From Thermoplasmata archaeon (GTDB lineage Archaea; Thermoplasmatota; Thermoplasmata; Lutacidiplasmatales; UBA184), in NCBI GenBank assembly GCA_027306505.1, contig DAHUZP010000052.1:1-33244 (forward strand): 33,244 nucleotides of DNA, given 5' to 3'. The notes beneath the pieces are model-generated. The model saw nothing but the letters and a program-made list of their open reading frames with translations, made no database searches and had not been told where the DNA came from. This document shows, piece by piece, positions 1 to 8,309 of the stretch. Every line of letters starts with the position of its first letter. The first letter of the stretch is position 1. The translations under genes and the position numbers were made by a program.

Positions 1-231
1 CTCATGGACGGAGACCGCGGAGAAGGTGACCCAGACGTGGGCGCAGCCGGAGCAGGGAGCGTCATGGACCATGAGCTGCACGTTCCCCCCGCCCAAGAAC
101 CCCAGGAAGTAGAGCCCCCCAAGCACGGCCAGGGCGGCCACAGCAAGGGCGATCGGGACACGATACGGGTGGCGAGGCCGTGTTCGGGCGGAGGAGGCAG
201 GCTCGGGTGCGGCCGGAGCGACGGCGGTCAT
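1..231 (-). CDS. DUF4382-like membrane-anchored surface protein, N-terminal part only
   Basis: Reading leftward from an ATG at 229-231, 77 codons stay open to the window edge, so only the N-terminus is visible. A short Ala/Pro/Arg-rich cytoplasmic start is followed by a hydrophobic segment at about residues 25-48 (signal anchor), then an outer domain beginning NVQLMVHDAPCSGCAHVWVT. The pattern of a beta strand, then D-A-P, then VxVTFSxVxVHE resembles the first strands of DUF4382, a family of secreted archaeal and bacterial domains of unknown function. A CxxC pair sits right after DAP; paired cysteines outside the membrane may form a disulfide. A Shine-Dalgarno-like GGAGGT lies 10 bases before the ATG. 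The gene is divergent from the one at 672. The DUF4382 assignment rests on about 28 residues. Confidence 0.65.
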   Translation of the reverse strand, partial: MTAVAPAAPEPASSARTRPRHPYRVPIALAVAALAVLGGLYFLGFLGGGNVQLMVHDAPCSGCAHVWVTFSAVSVHE

Positions 232-671
232 GGTGACCTCGACCTCCTGGGAGGGCATGCCGTTTCTGGTACGGTAGTTGAAAATGGGGGGGGGCGGCGG
301 CCCCCAGCCTCGGGAGAGCGTGCTCGGCGGGCCAACGGCTCGCATGGGAGAAAGCTCCCTCTAGGGGTGCGTTCCCCATCGAGTTGGGGATAGCAGGGTG
401 GTCGCCAAGGTCGCCCTCGTCCTTGGGGTGGGGCTCCGAGGTCGTCCTGAAGACCTGGGGGCGAGCCACGTCGTGGTCGAATTGAGGTAGCGTGCCCATA
501 CCTTTCCCGACCGAGCGTTGGGACGCTGGCTGCGCCCCGGAGGCAATCTCCCGGGCACAAGCTACAAGCGCGAGCGGGGGTGCCTCGGGGGATGAGCTGG
601 AGGCGGGGGCCCCGAACTGGAGCGGGGAAGTGCCGGCGGGAAGCCCGCTCCCGGGGAGCCGCGGGCTCGGC
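232..671. other. Divergent intergenic region, 440 bases, no gene recognised
   Basis: This separates the leftward gene at 231 from the rightward gene at 672. Going leftward, a T/A-rich CATTTTCAAC (277-286) lies about 25 bases before a possible transcript start near 255, with GGAGGT at 242-247; this would serve the left gene. A small hairpin TCCCCA/TGGGGA with a 6-base loop is at 373-390. The frame of the right gene is open back to a GTG at 492, but that stretch translates to low-complexity Gly/Ala/Ser/Pro sequence with no domain. No strong TATA box was seen for the rightward gene, and no tRNA-like fold. Confidence 0.5.
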
Positions 672-1661
672 ATGATCGCAGCGTTCCCCTCGGCCTCGTG
701 GGTCCTTGCGGTCTACACGGCCATCGCCTGCGCGATGGTCGGCTTCAACCTCTGGGTCTTCCTGCAGTTCTTCCCGCGCAAGGGCGGCACCCCGACGCTG
801 GCCCGGGCCGCGCTGGTCGGCTTCATCCTCGTCTCCTCGATGGGGCTCTGGGTCTCGATCCTCTACGACGAGCTCACCGGCGACTCCAGCACGGGGTTCA
901 CGGCCGCGCTCTTCGGCATCCAGATCATGATGATGGCGCCCTTCGTCTGGGCGTTCGTCGCGATCCTGCGAGGGCACGAGCGGAACGTGGACCCGGAGGG
1001 GTGGGCCTGGCCCGCGACCCTCACGCTCCTCATGCTGGGCAACGAGCTCTGGATGGGAGCGGTCTTCTCCATCGCGCTCGGCGGGAAGTTCCCCTCCCAG
1101 TCCTTCGCGATGGACCTCTTCATCGCCTCCGCCGGTTCCGTCTGGTTCTTCTGGGCGATGTTCGCCAACATGGCGCTCCTGCTCTTCTGGGTCCCGTTCC
1201 CCCGAGCGGAGCGCATCGCGCTCGTCGGGCTCGCGACCTCCGCCCTGGTCGGACCGTGGGTGGTCTCCTCGGTCGTCGAGGGGCTGGTCCTGATGGCGAT
1301 CGTCATGTCCGGGACCTTCCTGCTGCTCCTGCGCGAGGTCGTGTCGCGCGGCGGGTCCCGCCACGGCATCTCCGTAGGCACGCTGAGGACCGCGATCGCG
1401 GTCGCGGCAGGCTTCGGGGCGATGTTCCTGACGCAGCTCCTGCTGGTCACCGCCCCGAACGGGGCCACCTCCGCCCTCCCCTACCTGTTCACCATGTTCG
1501 GGGTCATGATCGCAGAGATGCTCGTGCTCACCCGCAGGATCTTGAGCCGCCCGGCGGAGCACCCCCCGCGGCAGGAACCGACCTCGGACCCCGCGTGGGA
1601 GACCCCCGGGGCGGACCCCGCGGGAGCCCCCACCCCCCGCGCCCACGCACCGGAAGTGTAG
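672..1661 (+). CDS. Polytopic membrane protein of unknown function, about 9 TM segments
   Basis: A 329-residue protein that I do not recognise. It is almost entirely hydrophobic, with about nine predicted membrane helices: residues 3-35, 45-65, 78-100, 112-137, 147-180, a pair within 185-230, 240-262 and 270-292. A short Pro-rich hydrophilic tail follows, probably cytoplasmic because RR follows the last helix. Few charged residues lie inside the helices and no transporter signature or cofactor motif is visible. The ATG at 672 is preferred because the first helix starts two residues later; the frame is open to a GTG at 492, which would add 60 low-complexity residues. It lies head-to-tail with the giant pilin-like gene 160 bases downstream, but that gene has its own TATA-like box, so they need not be co-transcribed. 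Confidence 0.7.
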   Translation: MIAAFPSASWVLAVYTAIACAMVGFNLWVFLQFFPRKGGTPTLARAALVGFILVSSMGLWVSILYDELTGDSSTGFTAALFGIQIMMMAPFVWAFVAILRGHERNVDPEGWAWPATLTLLMLGNELWMGAVFSIALGGKFPSQSFAMDLFIASAGSVWFFWAMFANMALLLFWVPFPRAERIALVGLATSALVGPWVVSSVVEGLVLMAIVMSGTFLLLLREVVSRGGSRHGISVGTLRTAIAVAAGFGAMFLTQLLLVTAPNGATSALPYLFTMFGVMIAEMLVLTRRILSRPAEHPPRQEPTSDPAWETPGADPAGAPTPRAHAPEV

Positions 1662-1730
1662 GGACCCTAGGAGCCCGGCCCCTCATGCCCCGGGGCCGAT
1701 TTCGTAGCGCGCGAGCGAGGCCGCTCAACA

Positions 1731-1740
1731 CGCTAAAATA
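1731..1740 (+). promoter_or_regulatory. TATA-like box for the giant pilin-type surface protein
   Basis: CGCTAAAATA stands out as the only A/T-rich run in the 160-base gap. An archaeal TATA at 1734-1740 predicts transcription from about 1760-1766, giving a leader of roughly 55-60 bases. That leader ends in AGAGGA at 1809-1814, six bases before the ATG at 1821, so the message would be leadered rather than leaderless. Confidence 0.5.
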
Positions 1741-1820
1741 CCGGGTCCACCATCGTTGTTGCAGCGAGGATCGCGTAGACCCCGTTTTGCCGGTCCTCGA
1801 TGACCATCAGAGGACATGCT

Positions 1821-4800
1821 ATGTCTTGGAAGGAGCGCACAACGGCGGCAAACCCCCCGCAGACCGCATCCCGGAGCTCCACGCAAGGAGCCGTCGGCGC
1901 CCCGCGCAAGCGGTCCTTGCGGTTCGACCGGCACCGACGAGGGGTCTCGGAGGTCATTGGGACCATCCTGATCCTTGCCTTGACCGTCGTGCTCTTCTCC
2001 GCCATCTTCTACTTCGTTTCGACCCTGCCCTCCCCCCCCGGGAACTCGACCTCCCAGTTCCAGGCGACCCTCGGTAACTCCGGGTCCACGACCCCGACCG
2101 AATCGTACATCAACATCACCTACCAGGCCGGACCCATCCTGAACTCCGCCGCTATCGCGATCTACCTCTCCTCCAGCGCCCATTCCTCCAACTACGACTG
2201 CACGCGACCCACGGGGTCGCTCTATGGGAATCCCTACACGATCGATCAGGGGCTCCCGGGGGGCACCACCCTGTGGAGCGCAGGGAGCGTTTGGACGCTC
2301 CACCTCGCGCTGACCAGCGGGGTCGGCTCGCCCGAGACCGTCTGTCCAGGCGGGAACCTGGCCGCCGCCGGGGACAACATCACCATCTCCATCGTCAACA
2401 CGGTCCAGAACATCCTGCTCTTCCACGTGACCCTGCCGGGCACCAGCCCCAACCTGCCCCCCATCTTCACCAACTACGGGGTCTCCCAGCCGGGCACCGG
2501 CGGGACGAGCCAGAGCTACACGATCTACACCGACATCAAGAGCACCGACCTCAACTACGGGTCGGTCCTCGTGCTCATCGGCTCGGTCCCTGGGGCCCCG
2601 GCCGCCGCCCAGCCGATGGCCTGCACGAGCTGCGTCGCCGGCCAGGGGCAGTGGTCGTTCACCGTCCCGGGCGGCACCACCACCCCCGTGTGCTGCACGC
2701 CCTACTCCTTCGTGATCATGGCGAAGGACAACGCGAGCCAGCGCAACAGCGTGGTCCTCTACTACACCTTCCCTTCGGCGGCCAACACGGCGAGCCTGCT
2801 CGTCTCCCTGCAGCTCTCGGTCGGTAACCCGATCGTCGGACAGAGCGTCCTGCTCACCGCCGACGTGGGGAACAACGGCGGTGCCCCCGCCTCCACGGTC
2901 TCCGTGACCTTCAGTTCGAGCTCTGGAGGCACCATCGGTACCAGCGCGCCTTTCGCGACCATCCCTACAGGTATACCGGTCCCGAACCCGACCTACCAGG
3001 CCTACATCTACTGGAAGGCGGGCTACGGTCGCGCGGGAGCCCATGACGGGGCCGTCATCCTCAACGCGACGGCGACCTCGGCCTCGGGCTCCACGGTCAG
3101 CACGTCGGTCAACGTGACCGTCTTCCCCAGGACCCTCGTCATCGATGAGGATGGCGTCGCCCAGGGGCAGAACTCCTCGCTCGACACCTACACCTACCTC
3201 GCGACCGACCTCAATTCCGCGGACATCCCCTACAACACCACGACGGTGGTGCCCGGCTCCTCGGTCATCGGCTGGAACTGCGCCGCACCCACCTGCCTCA
3301 ACAACTACGACGTGGTCATCTGGCTCCTGTCGAACACGGGCTATCTGGGGACGAGCGACCAGAGCGCGCTCCAGAGCGCCATCACCGGGGGCGTCGGGGT
3401 CTGGCTGTTGGGTGCCGGGGCCGGGCTCGGGATCAGCAGTGGGCTCCAGACCGATCTGGGGATCAACCACGTGACCGCGCAAGCCCTCACGATCCCCAAC
3501 CCTGAGATCGCGATCTCTCCCGCCGTGGGTAACGTGCCCATCACGGGCATCTCGAGCACCAACCTCTACCTCGACGGGTATCTGCCTGCCCAGTCCCAGG
3601 CGGGGAGCATCTTCACCCAACCCAAGTACTACACCATCACCCCGCTCGCCTCGGGCCTGCCGTTCCTGCAGTCCAACGCCGGAGGGAACCCGGCGCTCGC
3701 CATCTCCAGCACACGCTTCGGAAACTCGGTCTACATGCCGATGGAGCTCGCAGCGGTCGCCGCCCAGATGCCCGCGTCCAGCCCCCTCTACGTGACCTCC
3801 CTCGGCAACCAGGCGTCCATCGCCTACGACGCGTTCAACTGGCTCGCAGGGTTCACGTCCCTCACTCCGATCCGCAGCGGGAACGACTGGTCGGTGAGCG
3901 AGGTCGACGTCCAGCCCGCGACGCTCACGTTCAACTCGCTCGCCTACGTCAACTTCACCGTGCGGGACAACGGGCCCTCCACCGCGACCATCACGGCCGA
4001 GCTCCTGGTGGACAACCTGCCCGTCTTCGTGGGCGGGAACCCGGTCGGGGTCCAGGTCACCCCCTCCCCCCTGGGAGGCTCGGTGAGCGCGTCCCTCTCC
4101 TGGACGCCGCCGTTCATCGGCTACCTCACGATCGGCGTCGAGATCAACCCGCCGCCCTCTGACCTGGACGCGCAGAACAACATCATGCAGAACAGCCTGT
4201 TCTCGCAGCAGCTCTACGTCCATTACAATGTGCTGCTCGTCGACGCGACCGGTAGCGCGGGAGGCGTCTGTGGGGCGGCGACGACGTGCCATGAGACCAC
4301 CCCCTACATCTACGGAGCTATGCTCTCCACGGGCTACCCCGCTTCGACCATCACCCAGGTGACCCTGCTCGGGTCGAACGGATGCGGATACCTTCCCGCC
4401 GCGATCTCGAGCTCGCTGCTGACCAGCCCGCCCCGCTACAACCTCGTGGTGTGGAACGCGGGGGACACCGTCAACACCTCGACCTCCTGCCCGCTCAGCA
4501 TCCAGAACACGAACGTCCTCACCACCTTCCTGGACAACGGCGGGTCGAGCTCGTCGCTGCTCTACATCGGCAACGGGCTCCTGACCGACAAGTCCGACCA
4601 GAATGCGATGACCTTCGCGAACAACTTCCTGGGCATGGGGATCTCCAACACGAACAATGTGACCTCGCTGGTCCCCACCGGCCCGATCTACGGGTCCAAC
4701 GGCGACCCCACGGGGAATGGAGTTGTGATGCCCTACGCCGCGGTCGGAGCGCTCGCTGCCGGCAATTCCTCCTTCGGCGCGGTCTCCACCCCCGCGAACA

Positions 4801-6941
4801 CGGTCGCGTCGTTCAGTCTGTTCTTCAATGACCAGGACTACTGGACCGTGCCCTCGACCCCGAGCGCGGCGGGGACGGACGCCTACTCCTCCGCCGCCGG
4901 CTGGCACACCGGGTTCTGGGGGTTCAGCGTCGAGTCCGTGAACGGGCTCTCCGGCGGACCCGGATCCATCGAGCTCGCCATGCTCCGGTTCTCCACCTTC
5001 GCCGGACGCCTCCTACCCTATGCCGACGCGGTCGTGGACGTCCCGGACGTCACCTTCGCCACCATGCAGCAGCCCTGGTCAAACTTCGACCAGATGAACC
5101 CCCAGCTCCAGCAGCAGTACCTCATCCGAGCCAACATCACGAACCTGGGCGGGGCTGGCGCCTTCAGTGTTGGGGTCCAGATCTTCGACGGTTCGCACAT
5201 CCTCGGGTCGAACTCCGTCACCGTCGCCCCGTCGACCAGGAACGTCGGCGGGATCACCTCGGTCGGGACCGCGAGCATGTCCGTCGCCTGGACCCCGCTC
5301 TACGGAGACATCAACCCAATCCGTGTGATCATCACGAGCGCGAACACGGCCTCGATCTTACCGGGCGTCTCTCAATCCGCCCAATGGAACGTCACGGTCT
5401 ACTTCTTCTACGACACCACCACCAACAACATCAACCAGTGGTCACACAACGATCTCCAGGTCTGGGAGCATTCTGGCCAAGGTTCTCCCCCCATCGGCCA
5501 GCAGATCTACTACTCTGATGATTCCAACATCGCGTATGACTGGCCCTACTCCAACCAGCCGTCGGGAACCTGCGAGGCGTCTTACTCGGGCCATGGATGC
5601 CCTACTTGGATACGCCAGTCCAATGTGCAGAACGGTCAGCAGCCCTGCTACGAATTCCTCTGGGAATGCAACTCGCTCTACATCTCCGATGATGCGTACA
5701 CCGCTCAAGGGAACGACGCGAACTATGTGGATTGGTCGTACTCCCGACCTATCACGGTTCCAGACGCGACGGGCGCTCTAACGTTCTCGTGGTGGCAGAA
5801 GTACAACTTTGCCCCGAACCAGGATGGGGGTGTGGTCTGTATCATCCTGTCCAGCTCTTCCTGCCCTTCCGCCACGACAGCCTTCCAATCGAGCGCGAAC
5901 ATCGTGAACCCCTCCCCAGGGTACACAACGACCATCGAGCACGCGCTGGGGTTCGGTGGCGGGAGCACTTGCGAGACCATCAACAGCTTCTCCGGCTCAA
6001 GCAGCGGGAATACCTTCCAGTGGGAGTATCAGTCCATCAACCTCTCCGCCCTGGCCGCTCAGGGCCTGTCCTTCTCGCCCGGCCAGCAGATCAAGGTGGG
6101 GTTCGCGTTGGTCGAGGGAGATCCAAACTCCCCTTGCGGCGGCTCTGCCGTCGGGGGAGTCGGGTCACCCACCGGTTGGTGGATCGACCAGTTCTCGGTC
6201 TGGGAGAGCGACCAGGCTAGCGCCCAGACCCCTAACCCCAACGCGGGGGGCTGCCCATCCCCTGGCAATGGGATATACAACGATGTCTGGGGGCTTGGCA
6301 CAGCCTTCGGCCGGTCCGGGTGGATCGATGGGGCGTACTCCGGTGGACAGTACTACCTTTACCCGAACATGTGGGATTCGCTCTACACGCGCCCCATCGA
6401 TCTGACCAACGCAGCCAATGCGACCATCTCGTTCAGCTACATCTGGTCCAGAGATGCAGGCACGGGAGACCCTCCGATGGGCTTCGTCCTCCAAGCGACC
6501 CCTGCGCTCGCGAACGGACAAGCTGACTGGGTGCAGGTCTGGACCGGTAACACCATCCTGACCAGCAGCGATACGAGTTGGCACTTCGCGAAGGTCTCGC
6601 TGAACGGCTACTTGGGCGAAGTGGTTCGCTTGCGCTTCCTCGTAGGTACGCCCTGTGGTGCGGACGGTGATGGTGAGAGTGGGACGTTCAATTTCGCGAA
6701 CCCCTACGTTGCAATGCTCTCAGGGATCAACATCCTGGGCGGCACGACGATCACGGCCGCTCTGCCCAACCTCAATACCAATACGCTACCATCCCCGGGC
6801 ACGCCCACCAACCCTGAGTCGCACCCGACCTCTTCGGTCCTGGATTCTTTCGGGGCGACACGACCACTCGGGCGATCCCAATACCTCAACTTTGGGACGG
6901 ACATCCCCGCATTCGCAAGGTGGGTGGACTCGCAAGCGTAG
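1821..6941 (+). CDS. Giant archaeal pilin-signal surface protein with CARDB-, Rossmann- and jelly-roll-like modules
   Basis: A 1,706-residue extracellular protein. Residues 39-70 are an archaeal type IV pilin (Pilin_N) signal: Arg-Arg-Gly, then VSEVIGTILILALTVVLF, with prepilin-peptidase cleavage expected after Gly41. Then, by eye: a beta-rich region to about 320; a CARDB-like domain (about 330-435); a Rossmann-like domain opening RTLVIDEDG (about 437-690); a second CARDB-like domain (about 693-790); a second Rossmann-like domain opening YNVLLVDATG (about 798-1060); a third CARDB-like domain (about 1090-1190); and two jelly-roll, immune-inhibitor-A-like domains (about 1195-1465 and 1465-1640), the first closing with GWWIDQFSVWE. 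There is no C-terminal membrane anchor. Many N-x-S/T sites and paired cysteines suit a surface location. ATG 1821 is preferred over ATG 1800 because AGAGGA precedes it. Usual archaeal pilins are about 100-200 residues, so this is more likely a filament-associated adhesin or S-layer-type protein than a major pilin. Its last third looks less GC-rich. Confidence 0.8.
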   Translation: MSWKERTTAANPPQTASRSSTQGAVGAPRKRSLRFDRHRRGVSEVIGTILILALTVVLFSAIFYFVSTLPSPPGNSTSQFQATLGNSGSTTPTESYINITYQAGPILNSAAIAIYLSSSAHSSNYDCTRPTGSLYGNPYTIDQGLPGGTTLWSAGSVWTLHLALTSGVGSPETVCPGGNLAAAGDNITISIVNTVQNILLFHVTLPGTSPNLPPIFTNYGVSQPGTGGTSQSYTIYTDIKSTDLNYGSVLVLIGSVPGAPAAAQPMACTSCVAGQGQWSFTVPGGTTTPVCCTPYSFVIMAKDNASQRNSVVLYYTFPSAANTASLLVSLQLSVGNPIVGQSVLLTADVGNNGGAPASTVSVTFSSSSGGTIGTSAPFATIPTGIPVPNPTYQAYIYWKAGYGRAGAHDGAVILNATATSASGSTVSTSVNVTVFPRTLVIDEDGVAQGQNSSLDTYTYLATDLNSADIPYNTTTVVPGSSVIGWNCAAPTCLNNYDVVIWLLSNTGYLGTSDQSALQSAITGGVGVWLLGAGAGLGISSGLQTDLGINHVTAQALTIPNPEIAISPAVGNVPITGISSTNLYLDGYLPAQSQAGSIFTQPKYYTITPLASGLPFLQSNAGGNPALAISSTRFGNSVYMPMELAAVAAQMPASSPLYVTSLGNQASIAYDAFNWLAGFTSLTPIRSGNDWSVSEVDVQPATLTFNSLAYVNFTVRDNGPSTATITAELLVDNLPVFVGGNPVGVQVTPSPLGGSVSASLSWTPPFIGYLTIGVEINPPPSDLDAQNNIMQNSLFSQQLYVHYNVLLVDATGSAGGVCGAATTCHETTPYIYGAMLSTGYPASTITQVTLLGSNGCGYLPAAISSSLLTSPPRYNLVVWNAGDTVNTSTSCPLSIQNTNVLTTFLDNGGSSSSLLYIGNGLLTDKSDQNAMTFANNFLGMGISNTNNVTSLVPTGPIYGSNGDPTGNGVVMPYAAVGALAAGNSSFGAVSTPANTVASFSLFFNDQDYWTVPSTPSAAGTDAYSSAAGWHTGFWGFSVESVNGLSGGPGSIELAMLRFSTFAGRLLPYADAVVDVPDVTFATMQQPWSNFDQMNPQLQQQYLIRANITNLGGAGAFSVGVQIFDGSHILGSNSVTVAPSTRNVGGITSVGTASMSVAWTPLYGDINPIRVIITSANTASILPGVSQSAQWNVTVYFFYDTTTNNINQWSHNDLQVWEHSGQGSPPIGQQIYYSDDSNIAYDWPYSNQPSGTCEASYSGHGCPTWIRQSNVQNGQQPCYEFLWECNSLYISDDAYTAQGNDANYVDWSYSRPITVPDATGALTFSWWQKYNFAPNQDGGVVCIILSSSSCPSATTAFQSSANIVNPSPGYTTTIEHALGFGGGSTCETINSFSGSSSGNTFQWEYQSINLSALAAQGLSFSPGQQIKVGFALVEGDPNSPCGGSAVGGVGSPTGWWIDQFSVWESDQASAQTPNPNAGGCPSPGNGIYNDVWGLGTAFGRSGWIDGAYSGGQYYLYPNMWDSLYTRPIDLTNAANATISFSYIWSRDAGTGDPPMGFVLQATPALANGQADWVQVWTGNTILTSSDTSWHFAKVSLNGYLGEVVRLRFLVGTPCGADGDGESGTFNFANPYVAMLSGINILGGTTITAALPNLNTNTLPSPGTPTNPESHPTSSVLDSFGATRPLGRSQYLNFGTDIPAFARWVDSQA

Positions 6942-7097
6942 CGGGAATCGAAACGTTCTCACCTCTCGGCTGCCCGTATACGTGTCCCATTGGCAGCCCG
7001 CTGGAAGGGGGGGCGCGCGCGGCCCCCGACCACGAGCCCAATCTGGCGCCAGAGCGCCAACGACTCGCATCGTGGGGTGGCCCCGCGCAAACCCTGT
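6942..7097. other. Convergent gap, 156 bases
   Basis: This lies between the stop of the giant surface protein and the stop of the leftward zinc-ribbon membrane protein. It holds a 12-base perfect palindrome TCTGGCGCCAGA at about 7042-7053 and short G and C runs that could fold as a bidirectional terminator. No T-run and no tRNA were seen. Confidence 0.3.
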
Positions 7098-8285
7098 TCA
7101 GTCGGGCCCCGAGTCTTGCCCCTGCTGCTCCAAGGGGCTTGGGGCGGCCGAGCCAGACTTGGAAGCTGACGAGCGAGAGGGGAGCGGTTCCGACTCAGGC
7201 CGGTCCTCCCCATCGCCCTCCGCTTCACGAGCACCCCCTCGAGTCTTCTCGACCGACATCGAGAGGTCCTTCTTGCACTTCCAGCAGTTGGCCTCCCCCT
7301 TGTCCACCACGGCGCCGCAGTGGGGGCAGCGCATCTCCTCCAGGGGAGCCCCGCCCTGCTCGCCCTTCGCGGCGGCCTTCGCCTTCGCCTGGCGCATCCT
7401 CTCCCGGGTCTTGAGGTAGGAATAGACCAGGATGATCGCCACCAGGACCGCGTCCAGGATGGCCATCGAGTAGTAGAACCCGGGAAGGAAGAGGATGTAG
7501 ACCCCGCCCCAGTTGGTGGTGATGGGTCCCTGGGTGTAGGTGCAGCTGTAGCCGGGGGAGGTGGTGCAGCTCCATCCGCCCCAGTGGGTGTTGAACGAGT
7601 AGATCTGTAGCGCTTCCGCGCCCACCGAAGCGACCGCGGTGAGGAACATGAAGTAGAACACCTGCCCGTGCTGGAGCCCCTTCGACCCGCCTGTGGTGAG
7701 GTTGAAGTAGACCTCGAAGGGCGAGGTGCTGTTCTGCTGGGCGCTGGTGAGGTCGTAGGTCTCGTTCAGGAAGGGGGCCTTCGGCCAGAGGACGCAGTTG
7801 CCCTGCGACGTGTCGGTGTCGGCGGCGCAGTTCGTGACCCAGAGGTAGACCTCGTGCAGGGTCACGGACTTGTTGACCTTCTCGGGGGCGACCGTCGCGT
7901 GGAAGGAGTAGACCTGGGAGGCGGCGTCGCTCTCCCACGGGGAGACCGTCGCGTTGGAGAGGACGTTGTCGTTGCTCGCGACGATGGGGGAGGGGGTGAT
8001 GATGAGGGGGGTGACGACCGCCGTCACCACGAGGGGCCCGAAGAGGATCACCACCGCCGCCACGGAGAGCAGCTTCTTGAGGGAGGTCTTCCAGCCGGCG
8101 TAGATCGGGAAGCCGAAGGCGACCATCAGCATCAGGAGCGCGCCGACGGGGATCCCGAGCTCCCCGACGAAGACGCCGGAGAGCAGCACGATGATCGCGA
8201 GGTAGACGACGAAACCCACAGGGGTCTTGCCGAACTCCTTGATCTTGACTCCGAGCGCCACGGTCCCTTCGGCCAGGACCCTCAC
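7098..8285 (-). CDS. Membrane protein with large outer loop and cytoplasmic zinc ribbon
   Basis: A 395-residue protein not assigned to a named family. Helices lie at about residues 22-43, 44-63 and 71-97. A long outer region (about 98-265) follows, with N-x-S/T sites, paired cysteines and a further hydrophobic stretch near 212-236. A last helix at about 268-292 is followed by a basic segment (KTRERMRQAKAKAAAKG). The tail, which should be cytoplasmic, carries a zinc ribbon CPHCG...CWKC at about 320-338 and then an acidic/Ser-rich end. The far GTG at 8285 lies only seven bases from the centre of the T/A-rich box at 8289-8295. The next in-frame GTG, at 8261, is about 31 bases from it and would fit a leaderless message better. 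It is divergent from apgM with a 24-base gap between the outermost starts. The zinc-ribbon tail suggests a docking or sensing role; this is inference. Confidence 0.75.
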   Translation of the reverse strand: MRVLAEGTVALGVKIKEFGKTPVGFVVYLAIIVLLSGVFVGELGIPVGALLMLMVAFGFPIYAGWKTSLKKLLSVAAVVILFGPLVVTAVVTPLIITPSPIVASNDNVLSNATVSPWESDAASQVYSFHATVAPEKVNKSVTLHEVYLWVTNCAADTDTSQGNCVLWPKAPFLNETYDLTSAQQNSTSPFEVYFNLTTGGSKGLQHGQVFYFMFLTAVASVGAEALQIYSFNTHWGGWSCTTSPGYSCTYTQGPITTNWGGVYILFLPGFYYSMAILDAVLVAIILVYSYLKTRERMRQAKAKAAAKGEQGGAPLEEMRCPHCGAVVDKGEANCWKCKKDLSMSVEKTRGGAREAEGDGEDRPESEPLPSRSSASKSGSAAPSPLEQQGQDSGPD

Positions 8286-8288
8286 GGC

Positions 8289-8295
8289 TTATTAT
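8289..8295. promoter_or_regulatory. Shared T/A box between divergent genes
   Basis: TTATTAT is the only A/T-rich block between the leftward zinc-ribbon protein and rightward apgM. Rightward, its centre is 24 bases from a GTG at 8316 (third codon of the longest apgM frame). Leftward it is about 31 bases from a GTG at 8261. Either spacing is near the 24-31 expected between an archaeal TATA and a transcript start, so the box could fire both ways, with leaderless or nearly leaderless messages. Confidence 0.45.
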
Positions 8296-8309
8296 GATGA
8301 GGCGCAGGC

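Noticed and set aside
228-1646. Leftward open frame of 472 codons over the membrane protein at 672-1661
   Set aside because: Charged low-complexity product, and it conflicts with nine clear membrane helices on the other strand.
1725-4907. Leftward open frame of 1,060 codons opposite the giant pilin-type gene
   Set aside because: Same shadow pattern; the rightward frame has the pilin signal and coherent domains.
6945-6965. tRNA T-loop-like TTCGATT on the leftward strand
   Set aside because: The flanking five-base arms do not pair and no acceptor stem or anticodon arm can be drawn.
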